A stretch of DNA of 64,000 nucleotides, taken from positions 25,521,448-25,585,447 of the forward strand of contig NC_063154.1 in assembly GCF_020921035.1 (NCBI RefSeq). The letters are read 5' to 3'. The position numbers and the translations under genes are program-made. Shown here one piece after another: positions 22,718-34,044 of the stretch; the first letter of the stretch is position 1, and each line of letters opens with the position of its first letter. The stretch is from Rhodamnia argentea (lineage: Eukaryota > Streptophyta > Magnoliopsida > Myrtales > Myrtaceae). Below the pieces are notes generated by a model that was not told where the DNA came from, made no database searches, and saw only the letters and a list, made by a program, of their open reading frames with translations.

Positions 22718-25110
22718 AAAAATTTCTACATCCGAACGCAGGGGTAGAAACCTAACTGCACCTGCTCAGCCATCGATGGTAAAAAAGAGATCAATTGACG
22801 ACAAAACAATGGGAGAAATGGAGACCACACGAACACCTGAGATTGTGAATAAAACTCGAATGTGCAGCCTCGTGAGAAGTTCACACCTCAAACTTAGAAA
22901 ATGAGACAGCATGGCTAAGGTTGTTTCTTGTCGCAATGTCTTCATTAGAGAGAGCAAAGTTTATCCGTATGAGTGATCGCACCAAAGTTTCGTTGTTACC
23001 GTGTTATATTTCGTAGTCTACCTGATTAAGCAAATGCTGAATTTAAACCACTTTTGATTTGAAAGACGCAAATCTGGTTGTCCTTATTCTTGCACAACCC
23101 GTGAACCTGCCTAATTCTCTCCTGCAATATTCAATTATACACTAAAGCAACTGAAGACTTTTTCCACCTGTGGGGAACTTTTTCCTAGGCATTGCTTTTG
23201 GCGTTCCGACACACGTTTGCCAAATGAAGAAAAAAGTCAATTACCCGCAAGGAGATGACGTGGTTAAAGCTGATGGCATTTCTCAATTTAATGAGATGAT
23301 GGATAATGCAATGAGCTAAATAGCTATAAATGATCTCAAAACTACCTTGGCTAAAGCAGACCCAAATGGAATGTTTTGCCAGAAATCCGGCAGGTGTGTT
23401 CGTAGGTAGTTGATAGAGGTAGAAAACGAGGTAGTAAATAGAGGAGGAAGAGGTAAATGGACATTTATCTTACCCACTATGTATCCTATATGCATTTGAC
23501 TTCATCAAAGTTCAACCTACCTAAGTTAGAGATGAACTCACCTTTTTTGTATGTTAACCAGACGATCAAATTAGAACTGTAACTTCAAAGAAATGAACTA
23601 ACTTACCCACTTCTCAGTTGTGAAGCAAGGGAAAACAGTGTTCCTCGGACTATCCAATGATAGGGAAAAGAAGGATGGTGGCTGAGGAAAGTGGAACTTG
23701 GGATGGACGGCCGATTATCTCTTGTAATGATCAGCCATGGAAGCTTAGAGACGTTTGGGGAGAGAGAGTGAGCCGGTTCAGAGAGAGATCTCCATATCCT
23801 CCCTCTGCCCTTTTAAAATAATAAAATTTGTTATTCAGTTCTCTACGTTTTCGAGCTTTGACTTTCAAGGGCGTCCAATTTGTTAGACCACAAGGATTTT
23901 CTCGGGAAAATCTGTTGCCGTTGGTAACAACTTCTTTGACTTTCAAGGGCGTCCAATTTGTTAGACCACAAGGATTTTCTCGGGAAAATCTGTTGCTGTT
24001 GGTAACAACTTCTTCTTCTTCTTCTTCTTTAATAATGAACTTGGTAAAATCTTAGTTAGAACTGTAACTTCAAAGAAATGAACTAACTTCTACTTAGCAT
24101 CCACATAAATCTCAGTGTTCGCGTTTCGTTTTCTCTAACTACATTGTTGATTTGAATTCTAGTCTAGCTTCCCTATTCGATTTTCACCTGCTGCTGCTGG
24201 TGAAAAATTTCATGTCATTTGAGGAAAAATCGATCACACGGCTCATGTCTTTATCATGCTAATTTTCCTCGATTATTGTCACCGAATTGGTATAAAAAAT
24301 CAAATTAGAAATCTCACCTTGCTCCTTTTGTTTGGAGTTGACCCTTCACACTCTTCGATACGCTTCGATTGCTTCCTTTATTGTTCCACTCAACGCATCA
24401 TCAAACTCAGCAAAAAGGGTGACTAAAATTCATATGTCAACAGAGACCAATAAAAGCTTCATCATTCATCCTCATTTTTTCCATTTCACTGTTTTTTGTT
24501 TACGAGTTGCATTGTCAAAAGAAAGCGACACAGGACTTCAAGACTAGCCTTTTGATCTGGGCTCAGCCGAAATTAGATTTTTATTTTCTAAATTCAACTC
24601 AGGAAACAAATGTCAACCAAATATCGGACATGAACAAAAAATGTACACCAGCTCAGCAATTAACATGCCGCTTTCCATTCTACAAATTTAAGGAAAGGGG
24701 TGGTTATGACTTATGACCTCTTAATTCATGGGTCATTCACATGCGTAGAAGGGATCAGCACCTCACTTTGGGCTTGGGAAACATCTGGGCACTTGCATTT
24801 AGACGAGAAGAAATTATAAAAACAGGAGGATTCACTCTATCGACACCTTTGCATAGTAATTTTTTAAAAAAGGGACGTCTATTCGAATTATGTCGAGAAA
24901 GAACAGTGGTGCAATCGAAAATATTAGAAGAAATTCTTAGTATCATATATTAAAACCGATTGGATTACAACGAAAGTATAATTACTATTTTGAAAACTAT
25001 TCCCCACACTTCCGATCGGAACCTAACTTTTGGCAAAGCAATGGCGATCATTATTTAATTGATAATGAATAATTGCCAACTCAACAAAATCAACAAAGCT
25101 TGCATGTGGA
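22718..25110. other. Noncoding left part of unit B
   Basis: No supported gene. Bases 22867-23605 are shared with C but absent from A. From about 22875 the sequence is nearly identical to C over about 1.2 kb. Confidence 0.55.
23856..24011 (+). repeat. 78-bp tandem duplication (two units), unit B
   Basis: A block starting CTTTGACTTTCAAGGGCG at 23856 repeats at 23934. The doublet is also in C (53648 and 53726), while A has one unit (about 550-627). Because 78 is a multiple of three, it produces a 26-residue repeat in a short chance ORF. Confidence 0.93.
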
Positions 25111-25685
25111 AGTACTGTTAGCGGTCTTCCCTAAGAACTAATCAAGGTTGATATTCTAATATTAGTTGTGGATTAGGTAGTGTCGAAAAACGACATTCAC
25201 TATACTTATGTAGTCATAATGTGTTGCTAGAGACCGCTTATGACTTGTGGGCCAAAAAGAGTTTTGAGCACCTTGCTAATGTTTAGTAAACCTATAGGGT
25301 CGCACACAATAGCAAATTGAGTTCATATTTTCTCTGTGCCTTGATCTACTTAAGAAGTAGATTTTAATTTATTCTCCTATTTTAAATATTTACGCGATCG
25401 TGCATGTTATGAGATAACGATTAAACGCACGATTGGAGATAGACGGTTTGGCGGACCCGAATAGCCCGACATCACTTCTTTTTTTACGCGTAAATATTGA
25501 GGCTATATATAGCCAATTATAATCCCTTGAGATAGAGGGAAAAAAAAATCCTAAACCCGAAGGAGAAAAAGACAGAGAATCATTTTCTGTTTTTAGATAT
25601 TTGAGAGAGTGTCAAAGATCAAAGGCAATTAAGTAAGATGAGCTCCAACATCTATAAGCTAGTACTTAGATAGTTGGAGACTTCA

Positions 25686-28600
25686 TGTGACATCCTGAAT
25701 TCCGACCCACTTTCGAAGCTTTGAATAAATGAAAGGTCTCATTGATGTATTTCAGTCTAATCTCACTCGGAGTTGATCCTTCTCGAGCAGACTAACCAAA
25801 TAGGAATGACTAGCTAGGAAAATCAAGTACGTTGACCTAAGAACTTGATCCTAGATTGACTCTTTGGCCATGAAAATTGTCGAGGGAATATTCTGAACCA
25901 ATATAGGCCGATCCTAGAATGATTAAGGAACGATTTGGATAATACCCTACGCTTGGATCACGGGTGATTCCGTTTGACCTCGTATAGGTTCCGAATGTCC
26001 CTAAATTATTTTCTAACGATCGTGTCCATCGGGACTAGTGATTGACCCTCACAATTGAATGACAACCAAGGTCGCCATGGCTCGAGTAATTCTTAAACGT
26101 GATTTTAATCACGGGTCGATCTGCGGAACTCCTAAAAGCCGCCCGTTAGTTTGAGATACGCTGAAAATTCTATTGATCGAGATTGATTGCGAATCGAGCT
26201 TCAAAATTTGATGTCGAACCTTCGGAGGTCTCAATAAATAAAATTTTAGACGTTTCCTCATCCTATGTGCTATTCCTTCGTGGTTCGCCCCAAAAAGGTT
26301 CGGGAAAACTATATTTGGACTGGAAATGGGAAATGACCCATTTGCCATCGAAAAATACCCCATTTTTCACTTGGAACGAAGGGTATTTTGGTCATTTTCC
26401 CTTTGACCGAGATTGACTAGTCTTGGTGGGGAGGAAATTATTTTTTTTTATCCCTCTTGACTTTATGGATCCAATAATTATCTTAACTTATATTAATTAT
26501 TATTTTGGCCCCCTTCTTCTTCATTTTTTTCAAGAGCACACTCTCTCTCTAGCTCACTTTCTCTCTCTACCTCATACTCCCTCACTTGGCCGAATTCTCT
26601 CTCTCTCTCACCCTCCATTGCCGAAAATTCTTCAAGCCGCCGCCGGTGTCGCCTTGGACCGTCGGAGCTCAACCTTCTACCGTGAGCCACCTTGGACCGC
26701 CGGATTTTGTGGGTTTTAGCCGATTGAGGGAGTCGCCGGAGCCGCCGGATTGGAATCAAATTTTCTCTCATTTTCTCGCCGGAAAATTCGCTAGAATTGT
26801 GGTAAGTTGGTCCCTAACCTTATATTAGGTATCTAGGGTGCTAATAGACTTGAGATTTGGTAGATTTTGGTGAAAAATTGGTTGTTTTTTGCCATTTTTA
26901 TGCCTTGGCCGAGAATGAAGATTGGAGGAGAGAGAGAAACCATGTTCTTGAATGAATAGTGAAGTCAAGAGGACTTGTGTGGTCAAAGTTGGACCATGGT
27001 TACTTTATGCTTAACTATAGTTACTTTATGCAATTAATTAATCATGGTTAGGTTAGTATTTGACTCTAGTTAATTTTTGAACCATGGTTAGATTATATAT
27101 TAACTAGAGTTACTTTTATGTGGCAATGTTGTTATGCCATGATGCTAATTAAATGTGGCATGATTACTATAGTTTAGTACTATAATCGTAAATTAATTTC
27201 ACGTTAGAAAATTATTATTGTTCGGCCATGATAAATTCCCACGTTAGTATAATTTTAATCGTACATTATTTATATATTGCTACGTTAGCATAATATGGTC
27301 GCATGGCGTGGATTGAATACTATGGTAGTATTAATTGATCGGGTGGTCTGGATTAATCTTTGGATTAGTGTGAATTAATCGGGTAGTCCCGATTTATTAA
27401 TTCTCTAACGTGAGCGAATCACATGGTCCCGATCTATTCTCAGAAAATATGAGAGTCGTATTCAATCAAGTCGTCTGAGGCCAAAGTGAGCCGTATTTGT
27501 CTGATTGTCCGAGATCGAGAAAGTATGAAAGTCGTGTTCAATTAAGTCGTCCGAGACCAAAGTGAGTCGTGTTTGACTAATTGTCCGAGACTTAATCCGG
27601 TCGTGTTCCTATGTGTCCGAGACCAAGATTTATGGGTCATATTCAATCAAGTCGTCCGAGGCCAAAGTAAGCCGTATTTGTTTGATTGTCCGAGACCGAG
27701 AAAGTATGAAAGTCATGTTTAATTAAGTCGTCCGAGACCAAAGTGAGTCGTGTTCGACTAATTGTCCGAGACTTAATCCGGTCGTGTTCCTATGTGTCCG
27801 TAACCGAGATTTATGGGTCGTATTCCTCTATGTCCGAGACCCTAGTATATATATGGAGTCGTGTTCTATAAAGGTCCGAGGCTCAATGTTATGAACTTGT
27901 ATGATGGCGGTGGAGTAACGTGGAATATTTTTGGAGTAACGTGGAATATTCTGGAGTAGTGTGGAATATTTTCGGAGTAACGTGGAATTTCCTATGACAG
28001 CCTGATGCTTTAAACGCGGGCTTTAGATCAATGTGGATATTTATATTATGGCCTGATGCGTTAAATGCGGGCCCCGGAGCACGTGGAATATTTTATTGTC
28101 AAACCGAGGCGTGGAACGCCGAAACGGGAGTAATGTAGAATATTTGAGAAGGTGTGGGAATTTTCGGAGAAAGAACGGAATTTTCTGGAATTAAATTGTG
28201 GAATTTTTAGTAAGAAAGAAGAGTTGTTGGAAATTGTTCATTGAAAATGTGTCTGGAGGCACTAGGGCCCTAATATAGGATTAGGGGCTAGCTTACTGAG
28301 ATTTTATCTCACCCCGTCGTGGGTTCGTTGTTTTTCAGACCCTCCGCCGCAAGTATGAATGACCCGCCTCAAAGGTTCGGTATTCCCCGAGGTCATGGTA
28401 CCGGGAGAAGATGGGGAGGTTGTAGAGCCATCGGATGCGGAACAACCACTTGAGATTGACGAGGATGAGTTGGAGGCGAGAGATGATATAGTACCGGATA
28501 GCGAGGACAAGGCCTAGGGTAGTTGGCCTCTTGACTTTTGCTAGCTGTTTTATTTTGAATGTATAGTAGGCTTCGATCACATAATCTTTTTTTGTTCTAG

Positions 28601-28836
28601 TGGTTATAGACTTGTACAGTGGCCTCCGAAGCCGTAGGTTTGGAAAATTGTATAGAACATGTGGATATGTATATAAGTTTGTTTTTACTGTCCCAAGTCA
28701 TCGTGATATTAATTGTTTTTGTACGGGGATTCGTTTTTGCTTCCGCATGAATTTGTTAGCCTTTGGATCCTGAAGAACTATACATAAGCGTGGCCAGATG
28801 GGATGTCGACGAGCTCGCGGGGTTCGGGTCGTGACA
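25686..28836 (+). mobile_element. Solo LTR2 (3151 bp, TSD CTTCA), nested in LTR1
   Basis: It begins TGTGACATCCTGAATT and ends GGGTTCGGGTCGTGACA. It is flanked by CTTCA at 25681-25685 and 28837-28841. A retains the uninterrupted site (ACTTCGG, about 2291-2297). There is no gag-pol, so it is a solo LTR. Such long LTRs suit Ty3/gypsy (Tat/Athila-like) elements; family unproven. Features: a promoter-proximal CT-rich leader at about 26500-26800 ending in a good splice donor (GTGGTAAGTTGG), and a 181-bp internal tandem duplication rich in GTCCGAGAC words (about 27455-27815). Confidence 0.9.
27455..27815 (+). repeat. 181-bp tandem duplication inside LTR2, with GTCCGAGAC sub-repeats
   Basis: The segment beginning near 27455 repeats near 27636 with few changes. 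Each unit contains several GTCGTGTTC...GTCCGAGAC sub-repeats of about 35-45 bp. LTR4 carries a shorter version (about 45970-46240). Confidence 0.85.
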
Positions 28837-29399
28837 CTTCAGTTCGTGTGTATGGATACCAGTAGAGGCACAATACTTGGGGAGTTAATCAAGACACAAC
28901 CGATCGTCAATTTATCTTTGATCCGTAAAATGTACATCTTAAACTTCTATTTATTTCAATATACGCATGGATCTTGTCTAGGGTTTTGGTTTATAAATAT
29001 ATTCCGCTGTGTTTTGACAATCCTGAAACCCTTTCAAGTACAAAATATCTTCTTTAGCAATTGTTTTCAAATTTTAGATTGCACCGACTGAAAATTTCTG
29101 ATGGAGTGTGTTTCATTTTGCAATAGTAAAAATTTATCTATTACCAAATAAACATTAGCACGATCGAAAAAAAAAAAAAGAGAGAGAGAGATTTGGGTCG
29201 CCATCACAACGAAGTTTAGGCGGTACAATAAGTCTTGTCCTTATCCTGGCATAAGCAAAAATGCAACTCAAAATCAACAGTACGTCTCCTCGCGATGTAT
29301 TGGCACAAACTTGTCATGCCCGCAGCTTGAGTCGCTTCACGTTTGAAGTCAATGGCATCACATAACGATTATTGTGATTTTGTGGTCTTCTGATGGGAT

Positions 29400-29658
29400 G
29401 GTTCCTTCGGGGCATGACACACCTTATGGCAAGTTCATTTCATCATTCTTCTTCATATTTTTCAAATGACATGTTTCCTAAAATTGCTATAAACACCCAT
29501 GACACAACCAACATTGTCTTGAATGTCGAATTTTGTTTCTTTAGCTTTGTCGCATCTTGTTTGACACGTTTCAGTTGTGCCTTGAGAGCTCTAACTTCAG
29601 CGTCCATCGAATTGGCATCATCCTCATTATGCCTTCACACTGGTCTTTTTTCCGACAT
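29400..29658 (-). pseudogene. GRF-finger-like/coiled-coil/TM small protein, unit B copy, broken
   Basis: The counterpart of the A and C ORFs starts MSEKRPV at 29658 and hits a TGA at 29637-29635 (cysteine/serine region of the others). An extra T near 29457-29460 shifts the frame in the membrane segment. Upstream, the frame NRGRRYHGCPKYN is best preserved in this copy (about 29690-29730), supporting a GRF-type finger origin. Two independent lesions make it a pseudogene. Confidence 0.6.
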
Positions 29659-29906
29659 TGCTCAGCTTGATCTTGTATTTCCCTAATATTGTATTTCGGA
29701 CAGCCGTGATATCTTCTGCCTCGATTCTCCTTCATCCTTACTATTTGCAGATGACATTTCAAGCCTCAATAACAAAACACATGTATCGGGTGACCGATGT
29801 CATCGATTGTGACTAATTCACTAATGTCTTCATGGATTGTGATGATTGTAGCGGGACAGTGATTTATGCTTTCAGAATCAACGCCAGTCGGAGCATTCCT
29901 AACCTG

Positions 29907-30030
29907 CATAGATGTAAAGATGTAGTATATTCACCATATCAGTGAATTTTAATGTACAGACGAAGGAACATAGATGTAAAGATGTAGTATATTCGCCATA
30001 TCAGTGAATTTTAATGTACAGACGAAGGAA
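29907..30030 (+). repeat. 62-bp tandem duplication, unit B
   Basis: Units begin at 29907 and 29969. Same arrangement as 3379-3502. Confidence 0.92.
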
Positions 30031-30488
30031 CGTACACGACAATCAGAATGATACTGCCTTCTGATGGATAACCAACAGTAAAGAAAGAAGTTCCACAATT
30101 GAAAAGCTAGACCAACTATGAGAAATCAATTGTTTGCTACCTCTGCTATGATTCTCAGAATATTATCGACAATAATCTAGCACTGAAATGAACAAACGAG
30201 AAGCAAATCCAACGCATAAATCAAAATGTTGCCACGCCTTGCCTTGCTCAGTAATGTACTATCGTAAGCATGTTAAAAAAGGAGCAATGCAAAGCAATGA
30301 CAAATCAAAATGTGGTCGATCATCAAACTTTAAAAAGAAGAGCAAGGCAAATCAATGATAAATTTCTACAGCCAGGCACAAATCCAGCAAAGTAATGAAT
30401 AAATCCAGCCACAAATCCTACCAAAACCATGACCAATAATAGGAACCAGGGGAATTTCAGGCAAAGACAGTATGGGCACTTAACTATA

Positions 30489-30662
30489 AAAGCATCTAGC
30501 GAGCGTTGGGCGAAGGCCTTTGGCAAGCATCGAGCGAGCATCGAGCCAATCAAGACCAAGGCGTCAGGTGAGCATCATATGAAGGCAGCGAGCATTGGAT
30601 GAAGGCGTCGTCGGACGAGCATCGGATGAAGGCAGTGAGCATCGGACGAAGGCGCCGTCAAG
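30489..30662 (+). repeat. GC-rich minisatellite, unit B
   Basis: Same degenerate GAGCATCGGATGAAGGC-type units as in A, with an extra unit relative to A. Confidence 0.75.
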
Positions 30663-31382
30663 CAATGTCAAGATCTGGGGAAAAAATTTGGGAAGATCTC
30701 AATTTGGGAAAAGTACGTCGGGAAAGTCTCTTTAATTTTTATTTTTTTATTTTTTAAATTTTTTTAGAAACTCCAAGCGGCCATGTCAACCGGTAGCGTC
30801 CGCCGGTGCTGACTAGGATTCCACATCAGATTTTTCCGATCATCAATGGCCTGATGGACAAACTTGGCACAATTGTAAAAAATTTAGGACTGAACCAGCG
30901 AAAAAATAAGTTTAAGAATAAATTAACACAATTTTAATAGATTTAACACTGTTTTAGTAATTTTCCCTTGTTTTCCATTGGAAAACGCGGTCAATCTATT
31001 TTCGCTATTTAGCTAGTGAAGTGAAGACAGTTTTCTTTCCTCCTATTTTCATAGTTTTCAGTCTAGAATGGAAACGAGGTTTTGGTCAATTTCATTTGTT
31101 GAACTTGTATATATGCGTGTTTCAAGTAAACGCGATCAAAATTATATGAGTGTCAATTGTAGGTTGATATAGGTTCTTCGCACAAAAAAAGACTACATCC
31201 GAACACGGGTATAAACCTAATTGCACCTGCTGAGCCACGTTGAGCACCCGTTGTCTAAAGTGCACCGAACATTAGCTAGCAATATATGAACACCTCTTTC
31301 TCTAAAACTACTAAGTGTACCCAAGTTGTCACATGTTTGCTAAAAAAAATTGCCTAAACATCCACAGTGAGTTTGTCAACAA

Positions 31383-31610
31383 GGGTGCGTATGATAACAC
31401 TTTTGGAAGTGGATTTCTGCTCAAGAAGTGCTTTTGGAGCAGAATCCGTTTGGTAATGTAACTTTTGAATTAGAAATCCGTTTGGCAAAAATTTTTACTT
31501 CTGAAAGAAATTTCTATTTATGAAGTTACTTTTTCCATATTTGAGAAGTTAAAAAAATAACTTCTCCAACTCAAGAAATACTTCTTACCTCATCCTCTTT
31601 TCGATCATAC
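31383..31610 (+). mobile_element. Left part of PIF/Harbinger-type element, truncated (unit B)
   Basis: It starts GGGTGCGTATGATAACA and lacks a right terminus, as in A. Confidence 0.65.
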
Positions 31611-31965
31611 CGAGCTATTCCGTTCTGTCTACACACCACAAAAGCGTGAATGCTCCCCATGATTGCCGGAGGAACCCCTCCACCCCCAAAAAAAAGAAAA
31701 AATATTAACACGTTAAAGCATAGTGCAAAGGGGTTTACTAATTAAAATATATATTTTTAAAAATTTGGCAATAATTAAAAAAAAAGGGTTAATGGAATAA
31801 TAAAGAAAATGGAGCAAAAAGGGTGGAAGCACAAGGTGGGTGGCGAACGTGTGATGGAGATTTGATTAGTATTAGACTTGGGGGCGTGAGAGTTTGCAAT
31901 CCCGTGGCTCGCATGTGCGATGCATTCTCTCTTACCCAACATATACATAAATAAATACATAAATT

Positions 31966-31999
<34 letters not shown>

Positions 32000-34044
32000 T
32001 GGAAAACGACAGATGACCACGAAACCGAAAAATGTTTTTCTTTTTTTTTGGCTTCCTCTCTTGTGTGACACAATTATTCAATTTAAGTACCGTCTAATGC
32101 GTGTATGTCTCTTAAAAAATTGTATGTTCTTTTCGTTTTGATCAATAATAGAGCACGCCGGCCGGATTGCGGAAAACATAACTTGGCATTTACGGGAGCT
32201 TTAAAGTTGTGAATTGTTCATCCAATAAGCAATTAACGAGGACACCTAAACGGTTTGCACGACGTGCTCGCTCGTATCGCGAAATTGGTGTGGCTACCTG
32301 AGGAGCTCAAGAGTGGCGGAGAACGTATTTTACGCTACCCTTGCGTCGTGTGTTAGTGACGGGTAAATCTATAACAAGTAAAACCAATGGCAAATGAATG
32401 GACGACACGGTGGTTTTGTGAACAAAAATTCTCCATAACAGAATCGCCATAGAGAATTCAAGACACCAAATTATTCAGGTCAAAATCAGCTGCATCACAA
32501 TAAAAGCATTGGCCAACAGACATGCGCATTCAAACTGACCAAAACACCAAATGCAGCTTCTAGGTCAGTTTCATTACCGTGAAATCCCAATCCATCCACT
32601 TCTACTAACAATGGCAATTCATAGCAAGGCAACGCAGATTGATGTGTCGAACATGCTCCAAAAGTTTAGAGATAATATTTATCAAACTAAATATTCAAAA
32701 ATCACAATGCACATTGAGCTAAAGTTCAAAAACCATATTTGTCAAATTAAAAGTGAACGGATCACATTGCAAGTTAAGGCAAAATTCAATGACCATTTAA
32801 GTCATTATCCCAAAAATAAATTGAAAAATATTTTGAAAAAAAGTAATGATTTCTTATATCGCTTGACATAATTAACCAATCAAAAATAATTTCACGTTGA
32901 CAAAAACTAATATTTAAATATTTTCATAGCCGACAATTTTTTTTTTTACTTTTATAATAGATATAAATAATTATTTTTAAGAAAACATTTTTAAATTATC
33001 CATTTTTCGCAAAAACAACGGCCGTTTGTGCTCATCGCAATTTAATTTCACTATTTAATCTTGGCTTCATGTGTCCGGTCCATTTTAGTTTTTGATTGTC
33101 TCACGGAAGTACATATTTTAAGTGTGCTACTACGACCTAGACAGCATTTCACATCTTTACAACTAAATCGTATCCAGTTCTTCAAACACGTAGTAATCGC
33201 GAAAAACTTCTCGAATCGTGCCTTTTCTCCAGGACCCCGATCCAGGGGCTATCCCTTTACTATGCAAATTCTTAGCATGAGTAATTGAACCGTTCATCTC
33301 TCAATCGAATCTATCGGCACATCTTGCTGAACAAACGAGTCTGATTTGTACGAGCGAGGATCACAGGAATGCCCCTCCAGGGTCAAACCATACAAAACTT
33401 TACCATCAATGTACAGAGAGGGAGCAAAACAGAATCAACAATGTTCTTCCAGCAAACGAGTTTGCGAAACCGACTGCTCGGGTCTCCAAATGATGACCAA
33501 CCAAACACCCAAACCGTAAGAAGGCACGCTAACAGTTGGGTTCACCGGACCCACAACTCCCCAGCAATTGCACTGGCTCAAGAATAATAGATCGACTTTC
33601 AAGTGCTAGCTCGCCCCTCCCGCTCTAGCAAATCCAAAGATATTTAAATGCGGATGATAAAGACAGAGCTATAGTTCCCCTGAACATTGGTGCAGATTCC
33701 TGAAACACCGAGAGGAAAGCAACATGTCAGAGAACCATTCTGTGCTACCGTACATCTTCAATGATTCCAGGAGACAACTATGGAGTTTACGGTGCTAAGC
33801 CTATCCAGTAAGCACCAACAAGCGATCATATTAGAATGAAATTGCGCTCTTTCTTCGTCAAATGCACAATCACATGTTTGTAGTTCGTCAGGTTATAGAC
33901 TTCCGAGCTAATTTACATTGTCCAGGCATCACAGTTGATCGACCATATAAATAGGAAAACCTATCAAGCAGTTACTCCTCAAGCAAATTCCTTTCTTTTT
34001 TTTTTATAAAAAAAATGGACAGAGAATACATACTTCCGTAGATA
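31611..34044. other. Intergenic stretch, unit B
   Basis: Counterpart of 5061-7499. No supported gene. A GA microsatellite lies at about 31967-31997. Confidence 0.5.

Larger units (their letters stand above)
25116..29036 (+). mobile_element. Solo LTR1 in unit B, interrupted by LTR2
   Basis: Same element as 1727-2491. TG...CA ends, TSD AGTAC at 25111-25115 and 29037-29041. Removing LTR2 plus one copy of its TSD leaves 765 bp, the same length as in A, so insertion happened once, before A and B separated. Confidence 0.9.
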
